From Berberis thunbergii (taxonomy: Eukaryota > Streptophyta > Magnoliopsida > Ranunculales > Berberidaceae), in NCBI GenBank assembly GCA_003290165.1, contig QNQO01000681.1, forward strand, positions 496,001 to 560,000: a stretch of DNA of 64,000 bases, written 5' to 3'. The translations under genes and the position numbers were made by a program. The notes under the pieces were generated by a model. That model saw only the letters and a program-made list of their open reading frames with translations, searched no databases and had not been told where the DNA came from. Positions 11,001 to 22,483 of this stretch are shown in pieces. Position 1 is the stretch's first letter. The number at the start of each line of letters is the position of its first letter.

Positions 11001-12085
11001 ACACTATGTTTAGGTTCTACACGTGCTTCTTACATACAGACAGGCTTATATTCCTTTTTTCTAAATTGTTTGAAATACAAGATTGCAAAGAAAACTATTT
11101 GCTACTACATAGATTGCAAGAAAGTTGTTTGTGTAGAGCCGTGACTGTAGTGTTTAGAGATGACATCAGAAGGTGAAATTTTCGTATTGATCACAGAGTA
11201 ACTGGACTACCATGTGTCGGCTCTACATAAACAAATCAATTTATTGTAACAACAAGGTTTAGTCTCAGAATTATTGAGATTATGGACTTCGTTGAACAAG
11301 TGGCAACATAAAGATATACTCACCTGGGAAGGAACCTTCATTATAAAAATTGGAAATCCAGGAACTTCGCCCTGAACTTGTTTGAACAATGCTTTCACTT
11401 CATCATCGTTATGAACCTATAAAAAAGAAATTACTGTTTTAAAAAACTATAAAGTTAAAAGACCAAAGATAAGTCGAGCCCTTGTGATGTATCTGTATTA
11501 TCAATCTTTATACTAGAACATTCAGACTTAGTTCGTACATCTAAAGAACGTGTTGTAGTCAAGCAGGAAACAAACCTTTCTTATGCCCTTGCCACCACCA
11601 CCCCAAGATGCCATTATCATTGCAGGGTAACCCACCACCTGACAGGTTGCTACTGCATCCTCTGTTGTGTAAACACAGGCTTCACCATAGATGTCATCAG
11701 GAATGGATTCCAAACAACACTCTGTAGGAATTTTAACCTGGAAGAGAAGAACTTTGGCAATGAGACTCTCAATACATTAACAGGTGGACATAAATAAACA
11801 TCTGTAAGAAGATTTACATGTGAGCCACTCCAAGGGAGTGTTGGTACTCCTGCCGCTTGAGCAATCAGAGATGAACCAATGTTATCTCTTAGTGCTGCCA
11901 TAGATGAAACCGGAGGGCCAAGAAACATAATACCCTTTGCATCCAGTGCATCTGGTAGGTGTGGGTTCTCAGATGCATGACCCCATCCAGGCCAAACCGC
12001 ATCAACATGTGTTATCTCTCGCAACTGAGGATAGCCCAAAATCAAAAGAAGCACTTAATGTTCACAAGGATGTTAAAAGTCTAAT

Positions 12086-13391
12086 ATAACTAACTAGGGG
12101 TGGGCAAACGGGTCGAGAATCCGCGGGTTCAAACCGAATCGGACCGTTTTGCTTTAAACGGTCCAGATTTTAATTGTGTGTTTTTAGATACGGTCCGGAT
12201 CGATTATAAAACGGTTCGGTCCCGGTTCCTGTTATATAAAAAGAAACGGTCCGGGTTGGACCCGTTTCAAAACACATTTACAAGTCTACTTTTGCACATT
12301 TACACATCTTGCATTTCAACCTCTTTTCCTGCTGGGGTTTCTTCTGTAGCAGCAACAACTGTAACCCCACCAGCCTCCACTTCAACTTTTGCACTCCCAC
12401 TATCTGCAGCTTCTTGCATTTGAACTTCTTTCCCTGCTGGTGTTTCTTCAGTAGCAGGAACAACTTCTATGACTACAGCGGCCTCCACGCTTTCATTCCC
12501 CTTATCTGCGACTTCTTGCATTTGAACCTCTTTCCCTCCTGGGGTTTCTTCAGCAGCGCCACCAGCTTTGGTTGTTTTACTGCCCTCCTGCTTCTCATTG
12601 GGAATTGCTACCTCCTTGGACACTGCATTTTCTTTATCCTTATCATCTGCACTTTGATTTTCCTTTGCTATAGTCTTTTCCTTCTCATTTTGGGTGTCAT
12701 TTTTCATGCTTGCCTCTGTATCTTGCACCTGAACCTGTTTCTCCACTTCAGCTTCTTTCATCGCAGTTTATGTTTCTTTTCCGTTCTTTTTTACCTGATA
12801 ACGATTTTCTGCTCCGTTTCTTTCACGGCTCAGCTTGAGGCGAGGGAGTTGCCTGTGCTTTCTGATCCTTGTTGATCTTCTTGGGGTCTCACCAGTTCCT
12901 CAGTCAAACAGAGATATCACAAGGTCACTTGGATGAGATTTGAGGTATTGCTCCAACTGTCTGCGGTTGGTGATCTCCACCCCTGTTGGGGCAATAAAGG
13001 TGATCTCATTCTTCTTTGGGGTTAGTCCAGCACCCTTTTTTGGTCTAAACTGCAGAGGAAAGAGCAAAAAATTGTCACAATCAAGAATGGTTGTTGAAAT
13101 GTTTCGTATCTAGGCCTTGCTCGGTAGCTGATGCACTAACAATATTGCATTTCAAAATGTGATCAGTCTTGTGTCTATTTTGATAAACCTGTAAACAGAA
13201 ACAGAAATATATTCAGATTTTCATTTTGGAACCGTAGGAACCGGACCATTCCAAACGGTTCGAGTTAGGTTCGATCCCAATGTTCAAAATAAGGGAATTC
13301 GGACCGGTCCGGATCCGTTAAATTTAAACGGTCCGAGTTAGGTTCCTCAAAATTTGGAACCAATCCAGACTGTGCCCACCCTTATAACTAA
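12086..13391. mobile_element. non-autonomous hAT element carrying an MBD gene fragment
   Basis: The element body is 12094-13383 (1290 bp). ATAACTAA, a perfect 8 bp duplication, occurs at 12086-12093 and 13384-13391. The ends are CTAGGGGTGGGCA and TGCCCACCCTT, inverted with one gap. Subterminal GGTCCGG/CCGGACC-rich words occur on both sides, as in plant hAT MITE families. The interior carries part of a host MBD gene on the minus strand. The element sits in an intron of the ACC1 fragment. Confidence 0.88.
12297..13049 (-). pseudogene. captured MBD10/MBD11-like methyl-CpG-binding gene fragment
   Basis: The fragment starts after an intron acceptor CTGCAG and reads FRPKKGAGLTPKKNEITF, APTGVEITNRRQLEQYLKSH and FD, then a stop where Trp is expected, then GTGETPRRSTRI. 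This matches the second half of the MBD fold and the following basic block of plant MBD10/11-type proteins. A Glu/Lys-rich tail follows (12761-12300) with three near copies of EETPAGKEVQMQE, each slightly altered. The first exon with the N-terminal MBD half is missing. MBD proteins bind methylated or AT-rich DNA in the nucleus. The stop and missing exon make this non-functional as an MBD protein, although the tail ORF is still open. Confidence 0.88.
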
Positions 13392-13586
13392 TTATACTTT
13401 CAAATGAAATAGTGGTTCTACTTCACGAAAATGTAGTTGTTAGTACAAGCACAATAACAGATTTTGGAACAAATGATCAAAACCAAGGTCCAAGACTTCT
13501 AGATGTGAAATTTATTTTTTTATTATTATTTAAGGGCATGGTTCCTCTATATAGTGATCTTTCATTAGGTTGTCTCTTTTTTCAAA

Positions 13587-13890
13587 ATCACGTAACTATT
13601 ATTGAGAATGGATAATCAGGTAACAGATAAGTTCTTTATATAAAGAAGAAATCAAATCTAATACACACCTCAACAATGAGTTACACATTGGCATAGTTGT
13701 TGATGTTGGTTCCACCAGGGACTTGCACAAACTGATAATCACGTAACTGTTATCGAGAATGGATAATCAAGTAACAGATAAGTCCTTCTTTATATAAAGA
13801 AGAAATCAAATCTAATACACACCTCAACAATGAGTTACACATTAGCATAGTTGTTGTTGTTGGTTCCACCGGGGACTTCCACAAACTGAT
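13587..13890. repeat. tandem duplication of about 150 bp including an ACC1 exon end
   Basis: 13587-13736 and 13737-13890 are near-identical direct copies. Each contains ATCACGTAACT, the intron start, and the 3' part of ACC exon a encoding VPGGTNNNNYANV-like sequence. Both copies contain the same premature stop, so the stop predates the duplication. The outer copy is a decoy partial exon. Confidence 0.88.
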
Positions 13891-13994
13891 AATGTGCTCA
13901 GCATTGATCCTCACATCCTTGGGGGTCGCCATGGCCACTAGCAAGATTTTTTTCTCAGTCCCAAATGTCTCATAAGCCCATGTTCTAAAACTAT

Positions 13995-14556
13995 GCATAA
14001 ATTATCAAACAAAGCCCGAGTATCAGAAATAACCCACAAGACAAATACATCTGAATCAAACCTGTCACAACATGCACATCTGAATCAAACCCAATTCTAA
14101 TAATTTGACGATGAACCTCTTTTCCAATTTCAACTGCAGACAAATGAACAATAGCCTTTTAACACAAAGGGGAACGAATACGTGTCCGGTTGAAAACTCA
14201 TAACTTGAATTCTATTATACAACAAGATAGCCTCTTTGGCAGAGTTATTTTGAGAGACCCTTGACCATGGTGTTGCACAAATATATATCTGAATGTGTTT
14301 TGTGAGTAAACACCGAATACCCATAATCTGAAAACCCCAAACCAGAGCAAGTGTCAATGAACTTGCTAAGGAGAATGTTGCTCGAATAGAGCCCTCTTGG
14401 GATCATGAATCCGTAAGCTTGGGTTATGTGTTTGAGATTTGAATAGTGGTTTAGCAAGGTTTGGAAGTCTGGGTGTGTAGATGTGTGGAGTCTCTGTTTG
14501 GAGAGATGAGAAGAGAAAAGTAACACAATCACAACAGCAAAATTCACATAAACCAA
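13995..14556 (-). pseudogene. PPR protein 5' fragment fused to the ACC1 fragment
   Basis: The likely start is the ATG at 14556. Blocks read HPDFQTLLNHYSNLKHITQA, SNILLSKFIDTCS, SDIYLCNTMVKGLSK, NSAKEAILLYNRIQVMSF, QPDTYSFPFVLK, EIGKEVHRQIIRIGFDSDVH and VVTGLIQMYLSCG, in that order, across two or three frames. This is a typical PPR N-terminal region with its first repeats. Similarity stops at about 13990, immediately before ACC1 exon a, on the same strand. This PPR is distinct from the one at 426-7638. Confidence 0.85.
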
Positions 14557-15065
14557 ATATGGAGAAAAATATTGATGATTGCTCGGAACTTCTTAGAGGA
14601 TTGTATTGCTAACAGTGACTACTCCTGAGAGAACATCTTTGGTACAGGGGGGATCTCGGTTGAACAAACCAGCCCCAAAAACCTACCAAAAGGAGTCCCT
14701 CGCCTATAATCCCCTTAAGATTCCTCAGCACCTGGGTTGAAGATCCCTCACTACCTGATTATGTTTGCAAGTTGCAGAAATAATTGCAAGAAGAGGACGA
14801 AGAATTGGTCAGTCTTTGGTTCACACAGTAATCTCTCGGTCGTTGGTTCACACAGCTCTTCAATACTCTCTATCACAAAGAGAAGAGAATTTGAGGAGTT
14901 TGAACAGATGCTTTGGAGGAGAAGAGAGAGGATCACTTTGGAGAAGAGAGAGGATCGTGATACATGGAGAAGAAGAGATGAATGAGAAATGTTTTAGGCT
15001 TTAGTTTTTTTCGCATTTATTTCGCCACTCGAGTTTTTTTATTTCCTCACTCTTGGGGTGTGATT
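14557..15065. other. no confident gene
   Basis: Possible 5' flank of the PPR fragment. 14860-14985 is purine-rich (GAGAAGAGA words). Open frames here have no recognisable domain. Confidence 0.4.
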
Positions 15066-15543
15066 TAGGGTTGAACAAAAACAGATCAAATCGACTAAAT
15101 CGATCGAACCGATGAAAATCGAATCGATTGGTTTGGTTTAAATTCAGTTCGGATCAGTTTCGATTATAAGAAATTCAAAATCGAAGTGATCGGTTTAGTT
15201 TTCGGTTTCTATGTGATTGTAACCGACCAAACCGAACCGATCAAATATATATAATAAATAATATATTTTTTATATATAAATAATATAATATGTTTAAAAT
15301 AGTCGGTCGGTTCGGTTTTATTTTGGTTTTGGTTCGATTTTAGTCATTTCGGTTACGGTTTGCATAAATTAGAATCGGTTCGGTTTCGAATCGGTTTTGT
15401 TAATGGTCGATTATATTTTGGTTTGAAAATTTTAAAACCGACCTAGGTCGGTTCGGTTCACGGTTTAGGTGAAAAACCGAACCATCGATTCGGTTTAGGT
15501 GAAAAACCGAACCATCGATTTGGTTTTCAGCCCTAATGGGATT
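15058..15543. mobile_element. hAT-type MITE
   Basis: The body is 15066-15535 (470 bp), starting TAGGGTTGAAC and ending TTTTCAGCCCTA, an imperfect terminal inverted repeat. Subterminal sequence is packed with AACCGAACC/GGTTCGGTT words. The 8 bp flanks GTGTGATT and ATGGGATT agree at six positions. All this fits an old hAT MITE. Confidence 0.7.
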
Positions 15544-16559
15544 TGATGAAGGAAACGGCTACCCCATGCCACCAAAAGTATTGTCTCACACCATTACACT
15601 CTCCCACACCACCACTGTTTTTTCACACCACCTATATAAACAAGCAAACAACATTTTTCTCCTCCCCCATTCAAAATCAAAATGCAGTGGTCTCCTCCCA
15701 TTCAAATCTTTCCTTTTGCAAATGCAAAACGTAATCCCTCATATCCATTCTTCTCCCCCATTTTGCAGTTCTTCTATAAGATTTCGACTCCAACTCTTCT
15801 GTAACCCTTCAAAATCGAAACTAAAATGCAACCCCTCAAAATCGAAATGCAGTGGTTTCTGAGTTTGACTCCAACTCTTCTATAAGTGCTCCATCCATTC
15901 TATCTTTGATTCTCAATTTTACAGTTTAACGAAATTTTGGGTTTAGGGTTTTTGTAACTTAGACAGATTGTAAGTTGGACAGATTCGGTGTTGCTTGAAT
16001 TATATATTTGTTATGATTTTTGTGCATTTATCATTTAGTTCCTTTCTTGATAATGAAAGTAGTTGCGAAGGGAGACTTGGTGGTTACTAAGGCTCCAAAT
16101 TGGTATTTTTCTTATTATAATGTAGGGAAAAGAGATATATCTTGTTGTTTTTCATCGAAATCATGTAAGTTAGAAGTAATAGCTAACCCTCGCATTGGCT
16201 AAAGTATTTCTAAAAAATTAGTGGATTTTATTGTATAAATAAATTGACTTGAAGTATTTGTTTCAAAGTAATTAATTTTTTTCCTTTTTTTGAAGGTTTT
16301 TTATGTTTTTTGTTGGCGTTGGTGGTCGGGATAATCGAGATGATAGAGGTTAAAGATGACCCATGATGGCGTCTCGCCAAAAGATGAGAGTAGAAAGGAC
16401 AAAGAAGAGGAAAAAGAACGAAAACAAAAAAGAATGAAAAACATAGGGAGAAAGAAGTGAAGAAGAAGATGAGAGAGAGAGTCATTGGTACAAATGCTCA
16501 ACAAGCAGCTAGACTAGTAATTGTAACAAAATCAAGCCCAATCAAAAGGGCAAATAAGT
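15544..16559. promoter_or_regulatory. probable upstream region of the PMD relic
   Basis: A TATA-like CCTATATAAACA lies at about 15630, followed by C/T-rich leader-like sequence with ATTC/CTCC words. No protein was recognised. It may be the old promoter and 5' leader of the plus-strand PMD relic or of its transposon. Confidence 0.3.
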
Positions 16560-17655
16560 GGGAGTCGTAAAGGTGTTGGACATGAAGATGATGAGTTAGA
16601 GGAGGGTGACAATGTGTCTGTGGATGATAAAGAAACAATGGATGATGAGGAAACAGTGGTAGAGGAGGGTCAAGAAAAAGGAAATGGTAGAGATTCTTAT
16701 CCCGGTGGTCCCAAGGATTGTTCCGCATTAAATGATTACCATAGACATATTTCTCATGCCAATTGAGATGGTGAGCAAACAAGTTAATATTTTTAGTTGG
16801 TTAAATTATATAAACGTGATATTTATGTATATTTGGACATTGAATTAATTAATGTATATTTTTCTTGTATTTAGGAATGAGACGCATTGTGATGTCGAAA
16901 TCAATATAGGAACTTATTAGATTGGAAGTTGAAACATGAGCCGAAAGAAGTAAAGTGAATGATCTATAATAGTGGTTTGTATTTTTTGATTCAATATTGT
17001 AAGGATTGTCTTAATAAGGTGACCATTTGTGCTTTCGTGGAGCATTTCACCTACCTTTTGGAGAGATAAGCATCACCCTGGACGACGTCTATCGTATAAC
17101 TCATTTATCGATTGTTGGTAAGCCAATAAGAACGTTGATGAAGATGAAGGAAAATGAATGTGTTATACTATTGGTGAAGGATTTGCACATTGAAAATAAA
17201 TAAGTAAATGACCATGTCAAGAAGAATGAAAATTTTGTAGAAATGAAGTTTATTCAAGACAATTGTTGTAGAAAAACTACGAAAATTGATCATCTTCAAA
17301 GGAAGGAACAAGTGTGTAGGGTTATTATTTCTTTTGAGTATGACTATATTTGCCGATAAAAGTGGAACAAATGTTCGAATTGAATATTTGAATATGCTGA
17401 TGAAAGTGGATGATGCTCAAAAGATATGCATGGGGCGCAGGAGCTTTGGCATTCTTGTTTAATTAATTGGGCAGTGCTAGTAGAGAGGGTACGAAGCAAA
17501 GTTCAGGATATTTGCCTCTTTTGGAGGTATGTTTCGAATTTTATATTTTGTTAATTACCATCATAATGTATAAGAATTTCTTAATATTTATTTATGTTGT
17601 TTACATTTATAGGCATGGATACATGATCACTTCAGACTTCAGAACAAACTCATTT
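16560..17655 (+). pseudogene. plant mobile domain (PMD, MAIN-like) pseudogene
   Basis: Three exon-like parts are visible. Exon 1 (16560-16785) has an acidic stretch and YPGGPKDCSAL, then a stop. The intron runs from GTGAGC to TTTAG. Exon 2 (16875-17526) gives FHLPFGEISITLDDVYRITH, SIVGKPI, DKSGTNVRIEYLNML, YAWGAGALAFL and GSASREGTKQSSGYLPLLE. It ends at GTATGT. Exon 3 (from 17613) gives AWIHDHFRLQN before it is cut by the 3 kb repeat array at 17656. These are signature blocks of the PF10536 plant mobile domain, found in MAIN/MAIL silencing proteins and in many transposon-derived genes. Several frameshifts and stops are present. Confidence 0.82.
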
Positions 17656-17889
17656 AAAATTTCAACACTTTCAATTACACCATCCTTGATTGAAATCAAA
17701 CAATTAAATAGAAAGTAATGGTAATTTAAGTTTGACTGTGTGTTCAACTACATTGACTAACAAACTCTATTCAATTTTTTCAAAAATACCAACTTAACCT
17801 GCATGTATGCAACAACCTTGTATGAGCAGGCTCAAAGGCTGGCAGACTACCATGTGTGGGCGGGCTCAAATGATGGCAAACTACCTAAG

Positions 17890-18331
17890 TGTTATAGTCC
17901 CACATCGCATGGGTGAGGGAAGGGAAATGTGTTATATATGTGCGATACTGGATCCCTTTAGTACAATGTGTTTTAAAGTCGAGCAAATTTGAGCCAAAAG
18001 CGGACAATATTGTACCATACGATCAAATCGTAACAGAATGGTATCAGTGTTGGACCCAGTCGAAAGTATGTCAACGAGGACGGTGGGCCCTAAGGGGTGG
18101 ATTATAACAGTCTTGTATAAGTCATATCTGAGGCTGACGATCTACCTTGTGTGGGAGGGATTAGAAGCTGATAGGTTACCTAGGTGTTATAGTCTCACAT
18201 CGCTTGGGTGAGGAAAGGGGTATACTATAGATGTGCGATGTTGGATCCCCTTCGTATAACACGTTTTTAAAGTCGTGCATCCCTTGGGCCCAAAGCGAAT
18301 CATATTGTACCATGTGAATCGGGTCGTGACA
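17890..18331 (+). mobile_element. TRIM retrotransposon in unit 1
   Basis: LTR1 is 17890-18035 and LTR2 is 18185-18331. Both start TGTTATAGTC and end in ACA (GTAACA, GTGACA). Just after LTR1, TGGTATCAG at 18039 matches a primer binding site for initiator tRNA-Met. The internal part is only about 150 bp with no ORF, so this is a terminal-repeat retrotransposon in miniature. About 85 bp left of LTR1 resembles the internal 3' part, so the element was probably once a longer LTR-internal tandem. No target duplication was seen. Confidence 0.82.
17897..17939 (+). promoter_or_regulatory. USE-like plus TATA module in the TRIM LTR
   Basis: GTCCCACATCG (17897-17907) equals the plant U-snRNA upstream sequence element RTCCCACATCG. 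It is followed after exactly 24 bases by TTATATAT. That spacing is the one of RNA polymerase III type U6/U3 genes, not the longer spacing of polymerase II snRNA genes. Perfect copies with the same 24-base gap recur at 29175 and 34824. One-mismatch GTCTCACATCG copies lie at 18192, 31789, 32079 and 35119. Confidence 0.6.
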
Positions 18332-20832
18332 ATGTGTTTTGCACTTGTTTGCATAATCATATACAAACAAACATACAAACATGTAGACATTAATCTAATA
18401 TAATAACCATAACAAAGTCATAGAATTTACACTAGCAAATAAAGGCTCAGAGTAATTTCAAACATCCCAGAACAAGAGTTTCAAATCTATTATTAGCAAT
18501 ACTACTTTCATAACAGAGCACTGTAACAAATGTTATGCCTTCATTGACATCTTCGTCTGCTGACATATCTATTGAAAAAAATAAGCATATGTATCCATGA
18601 TTTTAAATACAAAATATATAGATTGAGAAATACCTTTCATTCAATAAAAGACTCTACTGGATGAAATTCATTCCTTGCCAAAGAGAGAAGCATCAACAAT
18701 GAATGTACATGCTTAACCTTTTGTGAGCAATTTGAACCACTGCCGCTTGACTCACAAAATCGTGAGTTCCCAAGTCCATAATTTTGAAATTTAGCGAAGT
18801 AGATTGTACTTTTGGATGAATTCTTGGTAGCCACCCAGCCCTCCGGATTGATCAGCCCACCAAGTAGAGAATACATTACCACAACTCAAGAATATGGTCC
18901 TGGCCTTCCCAATGTCTATTATACAGTGCTGAAAAATGGTTGTTGCATATCCAATCATCTCACTGATCTCGATCCACCTTAAACGAATTGAAGATTTCTG
19001 ATCAATTCATTTCACTGATTTTGATCCAACCCAAATGAATTGAAGGTTTCTGATCAACTCATCCCACTGATTTTGATCCACCCCAAACGGAGATAAAATT
19101 TAGGAAGGAGAGCTTCTGGTGAGCTCTTATCTTATATGTTGTGAAGACAAAATAAAAGAAAGAGAGGAACAAAGAACGTGAGAGAGAAGAGAGATTGCAA
19201 TACATCTTTGAAGGTTTGTCGTTGATTTCTCTTGTAGATTTCATGGTAAGATGAGAGATTGCATAGTGAGAGAGAGCTTGTGAGGGAGATAAGGAGAAGA
19301 TGAGAGATTACAAAAAGATAGAGAGTGAGATAGGGTTTGCAAAAGGAGAAGGAAAAGAGGAAGGACAATTTTGTAAATTAAAATTTTTACACGCACAAAC
19401 ATGCAAACTGCATGCATGGTAAGTTGGTTTTTCAAAAAAATTGGAAAATAAAAACTTTTGGGCCAAATTGGAATACTTATAAACTAATGGGGCCAAATGA
19501 GAAATAACCCTTTGATTATTTATTCTATACACTAAAGCCATTGACAATCATCACACTGTCATGAGAAAAAAATTTGTTGAAACCTGAATAAAAAAATTTG
19601 AAATCAAATCCTCTAAGAACTTTATTTTCTAGCTATTCATTATGTACTTTAAAGTGTCATTAATTTTATTGACCTTTACAATCCTTTTTAATTATTATGG
19701 TAAAGTGTTTTTATCAAATGCGAATAGTACATGAATATTTTTGTTTGTACTATACTTTCGTTTGGTGTGTGACGAGAATAACACGTGACAGACATGACGA
19801 GAATATTTTTATGCCCTTGACGTGTGATGCTCTATTTCTTATTTCTCCAAACAAGAAAGGATTGAAAGGAAAACAACTAAGGTAGTCCTTGGCTAGAACT
19901 CCGTGACAGAATGAGCTAAATAACCACCAACAGAGGAGAAAAGCCAATCGGAAGTGAGTAAAGTGGAAAGCACATGGAAAAGACTGGCCAATTAGAAGTA
20001 AGCACGAATGTATTTTCGAGCAAATGAATCTGACCAACTCTATTGGATAGCAACTAAAAACCCCTTTCAAGAGTGTCCATGGAAGAACAACCATCTCCCT
20101 GGTGCCACGTGGAATCGGGACAAACAGAAAGACTTAGTCAACTAGGCAAGTGGATGACAGAGGCGGAGGGACAATGTTTAGTAGTGTTAGAGGAAAAGGA
20201 TTGGAGCTGAAAGTAGGATGCTCGGTAGTCACAATACTCGACAAAGGATCACACTTTACAGGAGTCTATGTTAGGTCATTAAATGCAAGACATGTACATG
20301 TAGGTAAGAAGGGTAGCGCATATAGAACACCTTAGCCAACAGTAAAGGGTTAGATTCTAAGGGAGCTCTAAATAAACTCTTTTCCATTTTATTTTATTTT
20401 TGTCTCCATTTTGCTATTCGGTTGCTTTCTAACTTGAGCGCCAGATACTCATAACACGGAGTCAACCCATGTTTTTTAGTATTTTGCAGGTAAGGAGAAT
20501 AAGAAAGCAATGGGTGAAGGGATCATCAACACTTTCGAAATCACAAGGGTGTAGCGTGCATCAAGAGGAGCTTTCGAAGATATCTAACAAACAATTTCCA
20601 TTACATATTGTTGTTGTTAAGAATCTTTTGAATAAACAAAATAGATCTACTACTATAACATATGTTGCGCTTAGGTTAAAATCTCAACACTTTCAATTAC
20701 ACCATCTTTATTGAAATCAAACAATTAAATAAAAAAATTATGGCAATTTTAAGTTTGACTGTGTGTTCAACTACATTAACTAACAAACTCTATCCAATAT
20801 TTTCAAAAATACAAACTTAACCTGCATGTATG

Positions 20833-22459
20833 TGATATTCACATAATTATTACATAATATATCCCTCAATTTATATATGTTAGTGTTTCGATTAATATAT
20901 TTTATAGTAATTATTTCGTTTTCATGTCTTTGTAGGAATTTGAGCGTAAACGATGAAATCATATTAAGGCGACAAGTTAAGGAACGACAATTAGTCGATT
21001 CTAGCGGTGGTACAAAGTAGAGGGTCACACATCTAAACCCAAAATTTAAGCCCAAAACCTAACCCATAAACCCAAAACCTAACCCATAAACCCAAAACCA
21101 AACCCATAACTTAAATCCAATCAAACCCTAGACTCATTCCCTAAATTATTCAAGATTCTGATTTATTTTTGCCTTAATCACTCATTGAACCTTTCCCTGA
21201 ACTTGTCCATATTCATTTTCTCCTAATTATCTATAAATACAAAAATTCAATGGAAGAGAAAGGGAAGGAAGAGAAGGGAAAAAAAATTACAGAAAATTAA
21301 ACCCTCTTCCTCACAAAGTAAACCCTTCATCTCATTGTCCCTCCCTCTCTCTCCGCCACCACCACCGCGCGGCGAAACAGAGCCTCACCGCGACCCTGTT
21401 CCGCTCGCCCTCTCTGTTCCTGCATCACAACAGACCGAGAACCACCACCACGCCGCGAAACAGAGCTTCACTGTGGCCCTGTTCCGCTTCGTCGCCGCCA
21501 CTGTTCCTCCTCTTCTCTCGACCTCTCTTCTCGAGCTCCTTCCTACCTCCCTCTTTCACGAACACCGTCGCAAGCGGAGCTTCAGTAGGCGGCACAAATC
21601 ACCGCGACGGGAGAAACAGGGCTCCGCAAGCTCTTTGTTATTGTTTTTTTTTTCTATTTGTTTCCTTTCCTTATTTCACTGTTTCCTCACCCTCAGTCTT
21701 CCTGCAGGTACCGGATCCATGTTGGAGCAGAAGGAAGCTCGCGAGGAGCGAAGAACAACAGTGTTCCAAGCGCTGTCATGCTGGGAATGAAGGGAACTGT
21801 AGCAGAGGCGCGGGAATGAGTTAAATTCTAATTTTCATTATTTGCACCCTCGGTTCCCGCTCTGTACCACCACAGAGCTCGTGTACTTCATTTTCTCGGG
21901 ATTTGTGTTCGGACCAACTGCTGAGTACCACCACATCGAGTTTGCAACAAACTAAATGGGTTGTATAAGTTATTGTGATTGATTTTACTGAATTGTGTGC
22001 TTAATTGTTAATTACAATTTATTTCTGAAAGTTTTTGATAAATTGTTTTTGCTTGAAATAATTTGTTAATATTTGATAGAAACATGATATAATTTAATTG
22101 GATTTTAACGATCACATATTCGGTGTAAGCAATGGATTCTCATCCCTAAAGCTTCTCGTTTTTAAATTCAATAATTTAGATTTAAATAATTTTTGCTAAC
22201 TCATTTTGAGTCCAAGCCCACAAAATCCACAGTTTTCTTTTATTTTTTTATTTTTTTATTTTTAGTTTAGTTTTAAAAATGTTGTAACCTCATTTTCCAT
22301 TTAAATTAGTTTAAATTAAATTATAAAATTCAATTGCATCCACCTTTCTCGTGGGATCAACCTGTACTTGTCGTTGTCTACCAGTTAGACATGTGCACTT
22401 GCGGTTATTACAAGTGGGTTAAATTAGCCTATAAATTTAGGTTGGTTAAACTCGCATCA
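20833..22459 (+). repeat. 5' LTR of the Athila-like element
   Basis: 1627 bp, TG...CA. TATAAATA at 21232-21239 is the likely promoter box. The region after it is C/T-rich with CCACCACCACC words. It is about 160 bp shorter than the 3' LTR, chiefly because a CACC-rich block near the transcribed start is missing or was gained in the other copy. Confidence 0.93.
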
Positions 22460-22465
22460 AGTTTT

Positions 22466-22483
22466 TGGCGCCGTTGCCGGGGA
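22466..22483 (+). other. primer binding site, tRNA-Asp type
   Basis: TGGCGCCGTTGCCGGGGA lies six bases after the 5' LTR and is complementary to the 3' end of plant tRNA-Asp. This is the usual primer of Athila-lineage elements. Confidence 0.9.

Larger units (their letters stand above)
11324..13984 (-). pseudogene. ACC1: acetyl-CoA carboxylase (homomeric, biotin carboxylase region) fragment
   Basis: Four consecutive exons of plant cytosolic acetyl-CoA carboxylase are present, which normally makes malonyl-CoA. Exon a (13984-13823) gives RTWAYETFGTEKKILLVAMA. Exon b (12024-11818) gives [20 protein letters not shown] and TLPWSGSH. Exon c (11737-11576) gives [17 protein letters not shown] and SWGGGGKGIRK, the ATP-grasp glycine-rich loop. 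Exon d (11416-11324) gives KALFKQVQGEVPG and PIFIMKVPSQ. AG/GT splice signals flank each exon. Exon a has a short deletion after INAEHI and a stop where Gln is expected before LIVE. No earlier or later ACC exons were seen. The intron between a and b holds a hAT element and a tandem duplication. Exon a is preceded directly by a PPR fragment, so this is a captured and shuffled piece. Confidence 0.93.

Noticed and set aside
12309..12875. 188-codon plus-strand frame
   Set aside because: It is the antisense shadow of the MBD fragment; cysteine/phenylalanine-rich composition and no family.
19059..19435. Leu/Phe/Ser-rich minus-strand frames suggesting membrane proteins, repeated at 29805-30218 and 35958-36371
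   Set aside because: They come from a purine-rich GAGAGATT tract in each array unit and are poorly conserved in frame.
21335..21790. 151-codon Pro/His-rich frame, with partners at 27728-28440
   Set aside because: It lies inside the LTRs of the Athila-like element, just after the TATA box; composition-driven and disrupted between the two LTRs.
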